A stretch of DNA of 21,931 nucleotides from the IMG/VR virus record IMGVR_UViG_3300010334_006995, positions 1-21,931 of that record. The stretch is one strand, 5' to 3'. This DNA comes from a virus. Below, one piece after another: positions 1 through 8,204 of the stretch. Every line of letters starts with the position of its first letter. The stretch's first letter is position 1. A program made the position numbers and the translations under genes. The notes beneath the pieces are model-generated. The model made no database searches. It saw only the letters and a list, made by a program, of their open reading frames with translations, and was not told the DNA's origin.

Positions 1-313
1 AATTATTAATTAATGCTTTATCTTTAAATTGTATTCCTACGCTAATTGAAACATTATTAAAAAGAGCTTCATTTGCATCTCTTACAAAAGCAAAAATATC
101 ATGATCAAATCTATGCATAATATAAAAGTAGTGTTTTGAATCCAATAATTGACAAATATCAAAATCAACACAACATCTCATGTTAGCTGGTATAACTGGC
201 AATTTAAATACTTTGCCTAAAAAATTAACATCTGTTTCAATTTCGCTACGAGTCTTAACAGAACTAAAGTTGGGTTTTAGAAAAACGTTTTCGTAATGAA
301 GAGATATATCCAT
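1..313 (-). CDS. guaC: GMP reductase, N-terminal part (cut by window edge)
   Basis: The ATG is at 313-311, one base beyond the stop of the formyltransferase gene, and the frame stays open for 104 codons to the window edge. The protein begins MDISLHYENVFLKPNFSS, continues with VKTRSEIETDVNFLGK and FKLPVIPANM, and has YFYIMHRFD and SISVG further on. These segments match the N-terminus of the GMP reductase branch of the IMPDH/GMPR TIM-barrel family, and look closer to the Bacillus-type enzyme than to E. coli GuaC. The enzyme reduces GMP to IMP with NADPH, releasing ammonia. The catalytic cysteine loop lies beyond the edge, so an intact active site cannot be confirmed. It probably shares a transcript with the purN-like and dpdA-like genes upstream. 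IMP dehydrogenase is the main alternative, but the PVIPANM and YFYIMHRF segments favour GMP reductase. Confidence 0.8.
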   Translation of the reverse strand, partial: MDISLHYENVFLKPNFSSVKTRSEIETDVNFLGKVFKLPVIPANMRCCVDFDICQLLDSKHYFYIMHRFDHDIFAFVRDANEALFNNVSISVGIQFKDKALINN

Positions 314-314
314 A

Positions 315-884
315 TTATTTTTCTAAAACCTTATAAGCTGTGAAAAAACTTTTCCAGAGATCAAGTGCAGTGTCTCTCAGAGCACCGTATACACCATTTA
401 AATCCATACCCTCAATACCTACGCCCTGACTCATTAATATTTCTCCCTCATCTACACCTGAGGTAACCTTGTGTATAACACAACCAGCTAATTTATAGCC
501 TTGCACAAAAGCTCTTTCCTGCGGATTAAACCCTTTAAGCGATGGGAACTTATCAATCAGCCCTGGATGTAAGTTATATATTTCATACTGTTCACAAATC
601 TCTTTAGGAATTATTCTCAAATACCCATGAAGGGTGATCACTGGATTATTAAAACACTTTAAGATTTTTAAATAATTGCTTGCAACAGGTTTGCTAGGCA
701 AAGATATTAAAATAGTTTTATTAAGCTTATGCTCTCTAAACTGTGTTACATTCAATAATCCCTTGTTAACGTTTTTTAAATCTGACTTATTAGTTACAAT
801 TGCATCCGGATATACACCTAGCGTATTTGATATGTCATGTATCTCGGTGCCGGTTTGCGAAAAGAATGTTACCCAAGGTCTCAT
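315..884 (-). CDS. purN: PurN-like formyltransferase (GAR transformylase family)
   Basis: This 189-residue protein has the formyltransferase fold signature. A phosphate-binding-like loop SQTGTEI lies at residues 9-15, where PurN has SGNGSNL. ITLHGYLRIIP at 83-93 matches the folate-binding segment. NLHPGL at 104-109 carries the catalytic Asn104 and His106, and TSGVDEGEIL carries Asp145. These correspond to N106, H108 and D144 of E. coli PurN. The family transfers a formyl group from 10-formyl-THF to glycinamide ribonucleotide in de novo purine synthesis, and purN is a known auxiliary gene of T4-like cyanophages. The N-terminal loop differs enough from bacterial PurN that another small amine substrate is possible. 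The start overlaps the end of the upstream gene by 4 bases, which implies translational coupling. No Shine-Dalgarno site is visible. Confidence 0.75.
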   Translation of the reverse strand: MRPWVTFFSQTGTEIHDISNTLGVYPDAIVTNKSDLKNVNKGLLNVTQFREHKLNKTILISLPSKPVASNYLKILKCFNNPVITLHGYLRIIPKEICEQYEIYNLHPGLIDKFPSLKGFNPQERAFVQGYKLAGCVIHKVTSGVDEGEILMSQGVGIEGMDLNGVYGALRDTALDLWKSFFTAYKVLEK

Positions 885-1693
885 CTACGAATAATCTTCT
901 TAAACATTGTAGTATTATACTTTACTAGTTCAAGCTGATCATCAGTAATTTTATGTGTAATGAGATCAGCTAATTTTGTTGTCGGTTTATTTGTTAGACC
1001 GTAATCCGCATCATACTTTAAATTAAAGATAGCAGCAACGACGGGGTTACTTGTATCGCAAGAAACAATATTGTAGATGTTCTTATCTACATAATAGCGA
1101 AATTCTTTAGCCAAAGAACAGCCTAATAAATGATGAGGCTTATTCCAGTTCCAAATATTACTATTAATTAAATCAGTAATAAAGCGCTGACGACCAGAAC
1201 AGAACCTCTCGAGATCATTAGCACCATATCCAGTTGTCTGGTAATAACTAAAATCAAAACTTATTGCTATCATATCAGCACTATCAGACATAAACTTGTA
1301 ACAATCAGCTAAATCTTTCCACGTCTTACCTTGAACCGCGCCAATAGATTTTGTATAAAAAGATTTCTTAATATCGTCAGTCTTTGTTTCAAACGCAACA
1401 AAACTACTAACAGTGCCATCAGCATCCTCTAATACATCAGGTACAATAAACATATTTGGCTGAATATCTAGTGCAGCTTTATAAAATTTCTCGGGATCAA
1501 AAGCTTTACCTAATTCAAATATTGAATTATCTAGAAGAACTTCTCTATTATAAACAAAGCGCGCAGATTTAAAAAAGCTATAATATTCTGGAAATTCTTC
1601 AAAAAGATGAACTAATGCATAGTCAAAATCATTATATTCTTGTGACTCTTGGAGTATGGATATAGGCGATTCGTGTGAAACTTTCATTAGCAT
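881..1693 (-). CDS. TGT/DpdA-like TIM-barrel protein (possible deazaguanine transglycosylase)
   Basis: The protein is about 270 residues long from the chosen ATG at 1693. The frame is open to an ATG at 1744, but that start would overlap the divergent spike gene; 1687 is a third option. Segments recall phage DpdA and tRNA-guanine transglycosylase relatives: LLDNSIFELGK near residue 55 (the position of the TGT D-S-G-x-F motif), MFIVPDVLED near 83, GAVQGKTW near 119, ISFDFSY near 145, LLGCSLAKEF near 190 and SCDTSNPVVA near 212. Such enzymes exchange guanine for a 7-deazaguanine base in tRNA or DNA. The usual TGT zinc site is not evident. No partner genes for preQ0 synthesis are in the window. 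Neighbours are purine genes, which fits a guanine-related role. The assignment rests on motif resemblance alone. Confidence 0.5.
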   Translation of the reverse strand: MLMKVSHESPISILQESQEYNDFDYALVHLFEEFPEYYSFFKSARFVYNREVLLDNSIFELGKAFDPEKFYKAALDIQPNMFIVPDVLEDADGTVSSFVAFETKTDDIKKSFYTKSIGAVQGKTWKDLADCYKFMSDSADMIAISFDFSYYQTTGYGANDLERFCSGRQRFITDLINSNIWNWNKPHHLLGCSLAKEFRYYVDKNIYNIVSCDTSNPVVAAIFNLKYDADYGLTNKPTTKLADLITHKITDDQLELVKYNTTMFKKIIRR

Positions 1694-1728
1694 AAATGTA
1701 TTATAACTGTAAATATTACATAGATCAA
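1694..1728. promoter_or_regulatory. Divergent intergenic region with promoter-like elements
   Basis: This 35-base AT-rich gap separates the minus dpdA-like gene from the plus spike gene and should drive both. The minus strand contains GTTATAATAC, a -10-like hexamer. The plus strand contains GTAAATATTACA, a weak match to the T4 late motif. No Shine-Dalgarno sequence precedes either start. The assignment comes from position and composition only. Confidence 0.35.
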
Positions 1729-4329
1729 ATGAATTATCCAACATTTCATGGTAATTATTTGGGCATAGTTGTGCAGAACAATGACCCGCTCAAGAGAGGT
1801 AGAGTAAAGGTCTTTGTTCCTCATATTTCACCTTCTGTATACAAGAACTGGACTGAAAATAATGCGGATAAAAAATTTAAATTTTTAGGTAAAAATGTTA
1901 ACAGCGATCTATCAAGTATTATAGATGATTTAAAGAAAATATTACCATGGGCAGAATTATCGGTACCACTAGCAGGAGAGACAAGTAGTGGGAGATATAA
2001 TGCTTATAAAAATACCGGTACAATAAGCGATAGTAGTAACTTGAATAGTACTTTTAATAGCCCTACGAATTCTGAAATCGACCCAGCCAAGCTTACACAG
2101 TTTTCTCAAAATCAAGATAATATAGGTGAAAAACCAGGAAATGTTTTTGATATTAGCTATTATAAGCTAAAAGATGCATTTAATACTCCTAGTGAGACGA
2201 ATGTTAATAACGCAAACAAATATAGTTATAATTATACACCCGAATGCTATAGTAATTGTGCGCGCGGTAGTTTTCCTGTATTAAATGTTGGAGCTCACGT
2301 ATGGGTGTTTTTTAATAACGGCGATCCTCTTAAACCGGTTGTGTTTGGTGGTTCATTCGGTTCAAACGACTGGCAAGGTATATTTGATAGTACTTCACCA
2401 GAATTATCTGCTGCAGGTACAAGCTTAGATTATCCTGGTAGCTATGAAAATATATCAAATATAGATAATGAAAATTACGATATTAATACAGAAACTTATA
2501 GAAATAAATATGTCATAAATCAAAAAGGCGGAACATTAGCTTTTATCAATACCGATAATAGAGAGGTTTTAAAGTTAACGCATTACTCAGGATCATTTAA
2601 AGAGTTTAATAATTTTGCAAATATTGAGCTAGCTACAAACAACGATCAAAAATTAGTTTTAAACGATCAATTTTTAACTGTACGGGGTACTAGAAATGAA
2701 TTTACTGAGCTTGATTATGATCAGGTAACCAAGGGAGATATATACAGAAAAGCTGGTAACCTGGATCGTGAGTCTAGTTTACTCTGGAAGACAATAGTTT
2801 CAGAGATAGCAGACGTAAAGCAATTGTTTGATATTCAAAGAGCGGATAGCGCAACATCTATAGGTGGACTAAAGCTTACATCATCTAAGCAGAGAAAAGT
2901 TTCTGGTTCTTTAAACAATCCGTGCCCTGTTTGTAATTCTAGCGCCACAACATATTTTGCGGTTAACAATTCATTTAACCCAGATTTTGATTTAGGTATA
3001 ATAGGCGGTACAACAAACGTTAAAGGTGATTTTCCTTTCGGTAATACATTTTCGCCAAACGGAATACAGCCGAGTATGGGGTTTTTAGGAAATTTAGGCA
3101 CTCCTCAAGCTATTACTCCTGTAGATAGTCTTGGCGGAACCGTCGACGGTTCTTCCGCATCCACTGGACCGGGGTATATTTTTGGTATACCATGCCCTGC
3201 GTGTAATCCGAATGATACTAACAGAAGTAATCCACAGAAAAGAGGAATTAATCCTAGCTCTCAAGGTGGCTCATGGCCCGCGGATACCGAGAAACAGAAG
3301 CTACCAGATCTAATTAAAAGTAAAATTAAAGATTTAGCTGCTATAGAAAAAAGACTCGGTATAGGTGGCAGTGAAATTATTGAAATAACTAAGCATAAAA
3401 TAGAAACTATCGGTACTGTAATGAATGATTTTGGCTCTATAAGAGTTGATATGCTTGGAAAAATGTATGTATCAGAGGTTCAGGTAGGTAAACACGGATC
3501 ATTTTATAATAGAACACCTACACCTTTAGTTGAGCTTGTTCATGTTGATGATCTACCAGGCGGTAACTATACTCTTAATGTTTGTAATAGATACAATATA
3601 ATGGTAGGAGCAGGTGGAGTTAGCTTAAAATCATACGGACCTGTTAATATAAGCGGCTCAATTACTAACGTAGCAGGCGAGCAGGTTAATATATCTAGTG
3701 AATTAGAAACAAATATAGACGGCGGAAAACGCCTTTCACTGGTAGGAGATGTCGTTAGTATTAGACAAAGAGAAGGTAAGCAAGTAGTTGTAGAGGGCTC
3801 TTTAGGTGTTACTAATAATGTAATTGTAGCAGGCGGTATGCATGTAGAAGGCGAGCTAACAGCTAATCATATTACAATACCTACAGATGTACAGAACACT
3901 GAACAACAAATTGTATACAGTACTCCAGTAGAAGGAATGGCAATTGGTCGGGGATATACATCTACTACTAAAATAATAGGCTACCTAAAAGCATCTGATG
4001 TTACTAAGATATATTATACTATAGATGGAGAGCAAACGCCTTGCTCTATACAACCTGGGTCTAGTGTAATACCTATATACGGATCTGGTATAGGAGCCAC
4101 AGATATAGCTGCAGGTGTAGATAATTTTAGTAATGCAGCTGCAGACTCCCTGCCATTAGAAATTTATGGTACAGGAGCAGATCCTGATAGTATCTTTAGC
4201 CCCGCACATAGTCATAAGTTTAAGGGCGTTGCATCTACATTAACAAAAACGAATGCAGAGGCACGAGAAGTTATTTCCGGTCAATATGCAGCAATTAATG
4301 CTGAGCCGTCCTCTGCAGGTCCAAAGTAA
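1729..4329 (+). CDS. T4 gp5-like baseplate hub/central spike protein without lysozyme domain
   Basis: The chosen start ATG at 1729 gives MNYPTFHGNYLGIVVQNND; an in-frame ATG at 1696 would run into the divergent gene. The product has 866 residues. The N-terminus has the gp5/VgrG OB-fold pattern: GIVVQNNDPLKRGRVKVFVP, then PWAELSVPLAG, and later NVGAHVWVFFNNGDPLKPVV closing the domain. KGGTLAFINTDNREVLKLTH resembles the part of T4 gp5 leading into its beta-helix. The C-terminal third is rich in short V/I/N/G repeats typical of a trimeric beta-helix spike. It ends with an H-S-H motif (827-829), like the iron-binding H-x-H at the tip of P2 gpV-type spikes. CPVC (399-402) and CPAC (489-492) could bind a metal. 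Unlike T4 gp5 there is no lysozyme insertion. The stop abuts the convergent gene with no gap. The role is to pierce the outer membrane during contraction. Confidence 0.75.
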   Translation: MNYPTFHGNYLGIVVQNNDPLKRGRVKVFVPHISPSVYKNWTENNADKKFKFLGKNVNSDLSSIIDDLKKILPWAELSVPLAGETSSGRYNAYKNTGTISDSSNLNSTFNSPTNSEIDPAKLTQFSQNQDNIGEKPGNVFDISYYKLKDAFNTPSETNVNNANKYSYNYTPECYSNCARGSFPVLNVGAHVWVFFNNGDPLKPVVFGGSFGSNDWQGIFDSTSPELSAAGTSLDYPGSYENISNIDNENYDINTETYRNKYVINQKGGTLAFINTDNREVLKLTHYSGSFKEFNNFANIELATNNDQKLVLNDQFLTVRGTRNEFTELDYDQVTKGDIYRKAGNLDRESSLLWKTIVSEIADVKQLFDIQRADSATSIGGLKLTSSKQRKVSGSLNNPCPVCNSSATTYFAVNNSFNPDFDLGIIGGTTNVKGDFPFGNTFSPNGIQPSMGFLGNLGTPQAITPVDSLGGTVDGSSASTGPGYIFGIPCPACNPNDTNRSNPQKRGINPSSQGGSWPADTEKQKLPDLIKSKIKDLAAIEKRLGIGGSEIIEITKHKIETIGTVMNDFGSIRVDMLGKMYVSEVQVGKHGSFYNRTPTPLVELVHVDDLPGGNYTLNVCNRYNIMVGAGGVSLKSYGPVNISGSITNVAGEQVNISSELETNIDGGKRLSLVGDVVSIRQREGKQVVVEGSLGVTNNVIVAGGMHVEGELTANHITIPTDVQNTEQQIVYSTPVEGMAIGRGYTSTTKIIGYLKASDVTKIYYTIDGEQTPCSIQPGSSVIPIYGSGIGATDIAAGVDNFSNAAADSLPLEIYGTGADPDSIFSPAHSHKFKGVASTLTKTNAEAREVISGQYAAINAEPSSAGPK

Positions 4330-4524
4330 TTATCTTCTACTCTTTTTCCAGTTATTTCTGTGATTAGATACCCAATCGATTAAAGCGCGCTCAAACCCAA
4401 CATCTTTATGTTCGCGTTCCGACATGCACCATTTATGCTTATGTATTTCATCTCTTTCAGCTTGAAATTCTTTATACAAAGCTGAATTTTGTAGCAATAC
4501 ACCAAATGACGATAAGGCCGCCAT
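4330..4524 (-). CDS. Small conserved-looking protein of unknown function
   Basis: This 64-residue protein has an N-terminal half containing SALYKEFQAERDEIHKHKW and a second half with a charged SEREHKDVGFERALIDW segment followed by VSNHRNNWKKSRR. The pattern HKW-x2-SE, a D-x-GFE-x-A step and a closing DW...H...W looks like a real helical domain, and short bacterial proteins with a similar HKW/SE/DIG/DW pattern exist. No function can be assigned. The start follows the tiny upstream gene (stop TGA, one base, then ATG), so the two are probably co-translated. The stop codon directly abuts that of the spike gene, leaving no room for a terminator between the convergent pair. Confidence 0.65.
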   Translation of the reverse strand: MAALSSFGVLLQNSALYKEFQAERDEIHKHKWCMSEREHKDVGFERALIDWVSNHRNNWKKSRR

Positions 4525-4525
4525 A

Positions 4526-4627
4526 TCAATATTTAGTCCTATGAGCAGTAAAATACACTACATCAGTAACCTCAAAAGGTTCCCACCAACCCACCCCTGA
4601 TGTATAAAAATACAACTTCTCCTTCAA
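4526..4627 (-). CDS. Tiny unannotated ORF (33 aa, probable TTG start)
   Basis: Reading from TTG at 4627, the frame encodes 33 residues: (M)KEKLYFYTSGVGWWEP, then FEVTDVVYFTAHRTKY, then TGA. An in-frame TAA lies two codons upstream of the TTG, so the ORF is closed. The composition is clearly protein-like, with aromatic residues and WW followed by alternating hydrophobic positions. The stop is arranged as TGATATG with the next gene's ATG, typical of coupled phage genes. An ATAAATA motif ends 4 bases before the TTG. An alternative start is a second TTG four codons later, preceded by AAGGAG. No family is recognised. Confidence 0.5.
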   Translation of the reverse strand: MKEKLYFYTSGVGWWEPFEVTDVVYFTAHRTKY

Positions 4628-4631
4628 AATT

Positions 4632-4638
4632 TATTTAT
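4632..4638 (-). promoter_or_regulatory. Late-promoter-like ATAAATA
   Basis: The minus strand reads ATAAATA at 4638-4632, ending 4 bases before the TTG of the tiny ORF and touching the stop codon of the gene at 4638-4856. It resembles the T4 late promoter core TATAAATA. The assignment is by motif and position only. Confidence 0.35.
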
Positions 4639-4856
4639 TATTGAGCGGATAATTTTTCTTTAAGACTATCAAATATTGTTTGTTTTTCTTCCAGGGCTTG
4701 AGACTTAAGTACATCAATAATCTTTAATACAACCGGAATGCGCAGTGTTTTTAGTGTCATGTGATTAGGTTCAAACGGTAAAAATCTTTGACAAATAAGA
4801 TAAAGAATAGAAACTTCTTCTTCAGTAAGGCTCTGAAGCGTATGAGAATAAATCAT
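4638..4856 (-). CDS. Small hypothetical protein behind nrdB
   Basis: This 72-residue protein starts MIYSHTLQSLTEEEVSILYL and is predicted from sequence to be mostly helical, with hydrophobic stretches such as LYLICQRFLPF and IPVVLKIIDVL and a charged C-terminus ending KEKLSAQ. No known motif is seen. The ATG overlaps the nrdB stop by 4 bases (ATGA), so it is very likely translated together with nrdB. The position suggests an RNR-linked or early/middle-expressed gene, but no function is claimed. Confidence 0.65.
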   Translation of the reverse strand: MIYSHTLQSLTEEEVSILYLICQRFLPFEPNHMTLKTLRIPVVLKIIDVLKSQALEEKQTIFDSLKEKLSAQ

Positions 4857-5917
4857 AGCTTAATATCATCAAACGTATCTTCTGTTATATTCGTATCACG
4901 GGCACCGATCTTATAAGCAGAGATCTCTGTTTCTTGCGGTGCTACCTGAACCTTACTACTATCCAGATAGCTATCAAGCCACCCTGCAATAGGATTTTCT
5001 TTTTGATTAAACAGCTTTTTATATCCTAGAGAACGCAACCTATTATCACACAACCACTTTGTGTAACCGCCAAGTACGTCGGGGTTCAAGCCAAGCAAAG
5101 CACCTTTACTAAACAAATAATGTGCCCAATCTATTTCATTTTTTACAGCTTGCTCATAAAACGCATATACCTTATCCTCACTCTTTTTTGCAATTCCAGT
5201 AAATCCTTCCTTATCTTCATCACGAAATATTTTCAACAAATTCTGTGTAATGCCAAAATGTAGAGCTTCATCGCGCTGAATAAACTTAATAATCTTAGAA
5301 TTACCTTCCATCTTGCCGCGGTAACCGAAATAAAAGCTACAAGCAAACGATACATAAAAAACAAGCCCTTCCATTACGTTGGTCGAAAGTACACAATCAT
5401 AAATTTTCTCCCTCTTATCTTTCTTTTCATCTGATCCAAGAATTTTATCATAATTATTTCGGATTAACTCAGCTCTGCTTACAATTTCCTTATCCTCCAT
5501 AATGCTGTCAAAAAATTTGGTAGCATCTGGATGAACATTATTAAGCAGATATGAATAGCTATAGCTATGAATACCCTCAAACCGTGCCCATGTATTCATA
5601 CATATTTCTAGTTCAGGATTAGTTACGTACTCTTTTAATGAATGTATAGACCTAGAGAGCATGCTATCTCCTAATGTTTGAAATCTTAGATTTTGATCGA
5701 ATACAAACCGTTCTTCTGCTGTCAACTCCTTATAGTCACTCCTATCTTTTTGCAAAGAGATTTCATGAGGCCACCAAAAAAATTCTTCTTGCTTTTTAAA
5801 CAACTCAAAAAATATAGGATATTTAAACCTATCATACCTCTGGAGATTTAAATCTTCACCAAGAAATATCGGCTGCTTGGTGTAGTCAATATTCTTAAGA
5901 TTAAGTACAGATTTCAT
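4853..5917 (-). CDS. nrdB: Ribonucleoside-diphosphate reductase, class Ia beta subunit
   Basis: This 354-residue protein is close in length to the E. coli and T4 beta subunits. All di-iron ligands can be placed: Asp84 (TLGDSML), Glu114 and His117 (RFEGIHSYSY), Glu183 (VMEGLVFYVSFACSF), Glu217 and His220 (RDEALHFG). The radical tyrosine is Tyr121, four residues after His117, as in E. coli (H118/Y122). The C-terminal tail ends EDTFDDIKL, resembling the acidic peptide that docks into the alpha subunit. The enzyme generates the stable tyrosyl radical used by NrdA to reduce ribonucleoside diphosphates. The gene lies 9 bases after nrdA on the same strand, forming an nrdA-nrdB operon, and overlaps the next small gene. 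No Shine-Dalgarno site precedes the ATG. Confidence 0.97.
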   Translation of the reverse strand: MKSVLNLKNIDYTKQPIFLGEDLNLQRYDRFKYPIFFELFKKQEEFFWWPHEISLQKDRSDYKELTAEERFVFDQNLRFQTLGDSMLSRSIHSLKEYVTNPELEICMNTWARFEGIHSYSYSYLLNNVHPDATKFFDSIMEDKEIVSRAELIRNNYDKILGSDEKKDKREKIYDCVLSTNVMEGLVFYVSFACSFYFGYRGKMEGNSKIIKFIQRDEALHFGITQNLLKIFRDEDKEGFTGIAKKSEDKVYAFYEQAVKNEIDWAHYLFSKGALLGLNPDVLGGYTKWLCDNRLRSLGYKKLFNQKENPIAGWLDSYLDSSKVQVAPQETEISAYKIGARDTNITEDTFDDIKL

Positions 5918-5926
5918 AGTGTAATA

Positions 5927-8185
5927 TTATAGCTTACATGCACCACTAGAGCAATCAGCTTCTTTATTTGTCGACTGCTCTTTATCGCCATCATCCGTGT
6001 TATTGTAATATAAACTTATAAGACCCATACTATAAGCATACATTAGCTCTTTCATTACTTTTGCATCAGGTAGAACATTATTTTCATATTGACTGTAGTT
6101 GTAATAAATGTTAGTCGAAATAGCCATATCAATATATTTTTGTATAACAGCATTTATATTAATAATACCCGTATTGTCTTTAAAATTATAAGCTAATTCG
6201 TAATTTGAATCATATTTTCCAATACCCGGAACAAGCACCGGTAATTTACCCATCTTAGACATCTTGTATGTTATTAATGACCGTACTGGCTCTACACCAT
6301 TGGTAGAGCATTGTATTACAGAGCTTGACTCGCAAGGCATACAGCAGGAAAGTGTTGAATGTCTGAGACCAAATTCTTTTATTTGCTCGCGCAAGCTCTT
6401 CCAGTCAAGCGATAATTTTCTTTTTAAAATTTCATCAACATTTTTCTTATAGGTATCAATTGAAAGGATACCTTTGGCAAATTTTGTTCGTTCATATTTT
6501 TCACACTTACCCTTCTCTTTAGCTAGCTTATTACTCGAAGAAAGAAGATAATATTGAAAATGTTCCATCCATTCATCAATTAAAACTAGTGCCTGTTTGG
6601 AGTTATATGATACTTCATTCTTAGCTAAGAACGCAGCAAGATTGGTGATCCCTATACCTAAGCTTCTTCTTTTTTTAGCAAAATTTTCTGCTGCTTTATT
6701 GAAGTAGTATTGTATATCAATTATTTCCTCTAAAAATCTTACCGCAAGATCACATGTTTTCTCAAGGTCTTTCCAATCTTTAATCTCAAGCATATTAATT
6801 GCAGACAAGATACACATGCCTATCTCACCATCTGAATCATGATAGTCTTTAAGAGGTATGGTGGGGTGTAGTACTTCAGTACAAAGATTACTCATTGTTA
6901 CCTTATCCAGCCAAGGAGTGTGTTCATTTGCTGTATCTACGTTTAAAATATAGATGCGACCGGTCTCAACACGCTCCTTAATAATTAGAGAAAATAGCTT
7001 ACGAGCTGATATTTTCTTTTTAAGTTTAATTTTTTTATCTGATTCACACTCTTCATACACTTTATTAAATCGTGATGTACCCCATGCTTCATATAGATGT
7101 GGTACTTCAGCGGGGCTAAATAGAGTTATATTTTCATTTTTTATTACTCTGTCATAAAAAAGCTTTGACATACCCACTGTGTAATCAAGCTTACGAACTC
7201 TATTATCATCAGTACCTGCATTATTTTTAAGTACAACAATATCATCAATTTCATAATGCCACCACTGAACATTAACTGTAGCTGAACCACCTCTTAAGCC
7301 ATTCTGCTGCCATGCTTTAACTGAAGCTTCATAAATCTTTAAAAACGGAATCAGACCAGTATGAACTACTTCACCGTTATTAACAGATGAACCAATAGCT
7401 CTTATTTTAGAGACATCAATACCAATGCCACATCTACTCGCAGTAGCAATTGATATAGCTGTACCGGATGCTGTAATTGACTCCTTTGTGTCATCGACAC
7501 CTATCAAGCAACAACTTGCATAGCTTTTCGATCTCGATCTCACACCTGCCATAATAGGTGTAGGTAGATTAATCTTATGTCTTGAAATAGCGTTATAAAA
7601 CCTTCTTACATATTCTAACCGAGCTTCTGCTGGATAATTTATAAACGCATACATAGCTATGAGAATATAAGCAAATTGAGGTGTTTCAAAAATCTTATCT
7701 GTGACTCTATTTTTAATTAGGTATTTGTCACAAAGCTGTTTTATGCCAGCGTAAGTAAATAAAAAGTCTCTATCATGATCAATATATTCACCGATTTTGT
7801 TTATTTCATCTTCAGAGTATTTTTCAATTATATTAGGGTCATAAATTTCTTTTCTAAGTCCAGAGTTAATTACATCGAGCAACCGCGGAGGGTGCTTACC
7901 ACCCCACACATCTTTACGTAATTGATAATTTAATAATCTCCCTGCAACATATTGATAATTTGGTTTTTCAAGTGATATTAAATTTGCTGCCGATTCAATT
8001 AAGACTTGGTGTATATCTTGTGTAGAGATATTTTCTGTTATATTAAGTTTTGAATTAATTTCTACTTCCGATAAGCTTACACCGCTTATACCTTCAACCG
8101 CCCATGAGATTACCTTATTAATCTTTTCAATATTAAATTTTTCTGCCTGACCGTTGCGTTTTTTTACGAATATTTGAGTGCTCAT
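5927..8185 (-). CDS. nrdA: Ribonucleoside-diphosphate reductase, class Ia alpha subunit
   Basis: This 752-residue protein is full length for the E. coli/T4 type. Residues 1-95 form an ATP cone (VKKRNGQAEKFNIEKINKVI). The active-site thiols are Cys225 (SYASCCLIG), Cys435 in NLCTE (with Asn433 and Glu437) and Cys458 (GMCILSA). The radical-transfer tyrosines are Tyr726/Tyr727 (LYYNNT). The C-terminal redox pair is Cys745/Cys750 (ADCSSGACKL). It reduces NDPs to dNDPs with NrdB. The loop corresponding to E. coli MPSETSS is cysteine-rich here (LSCCMPCESSS, Cys614, 615, 618, plus Cys626). The ATG is preceded by CACTACAT with no Shine-Dalgarno site; an ATAAATA motif lies 19 bases upstream. Confidence 0.97.
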   Translation of the reverse strand: MSTQIFVKKRNGQAEKFNIEKINKVISWAVEGISGVSLSEVEINSKLNITENISTQDIHQVLIESAANLISLEKPNYQYVAGRLLNYQLRKDVWGGKHPPRLLDVINSGLRKEIYDPNIIEKYSEDEINKIGEYIDHDRDFLFTYAGIKQLCDKYLIKNRVTDKIFETPQFAYILIAMYAFINYPAEARLEYVRRFYNAISRHKINLPTPIMAGVRSRSKSYASCCLIGVDDTKESITASGTAISIATASRCGIGIDVSKIRAIGSSVNNGEVVHTGLIPFLKIYEASVKAWQQNGLRGGSATVNVQWWHYEIDDIVVLKNNAGTDDNRVRKLDYTVGMSKLFYDRVIKNENITLFSPAEVPHLYEAWGTSRFNKVYEECESDKKIKLKKKISARKLFSLIIKERVETGRIYILNVDTANEHTPWLDKVTMSNLCTEVLHPTIPLKDYHDSDGEIGMCILSAINMLEIKDWKDLEKTCDLAVRFLEEIIDIQYYFNKAAENFAKKRRSLGIGITNLAAFLAKNEVSYNSKQALVLIDEWMEHFQYYLLSSSNKLAKEKGKCEKYERTKFAKGILSIDTYKKNVDEILKRKLSLDWKSLREQIKEFGLRHSTLSCCMPCESSSVIQCSTNGVEPVRSLITYKMSKMGKLPVLVPGIGKYDSNYELAYNFKDNTGIININAVIQKYIDMAISTNIYYNYSQYENNVLPDAKVMKELMYAYSMGLISLYYNNTDDGDKEQSTNKEADCSSGACKL

Positions 8186-8204
8186 ATGTAGTGAAACAAA
8201 AAAG

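Noticed and set aside
2835-3101. Open frame on the minus strand inside the spike gene
   Set aside because: It lies wholly within a well-supported gene in the opposite direction, and its proline-rich translation looks like an antisense reading.
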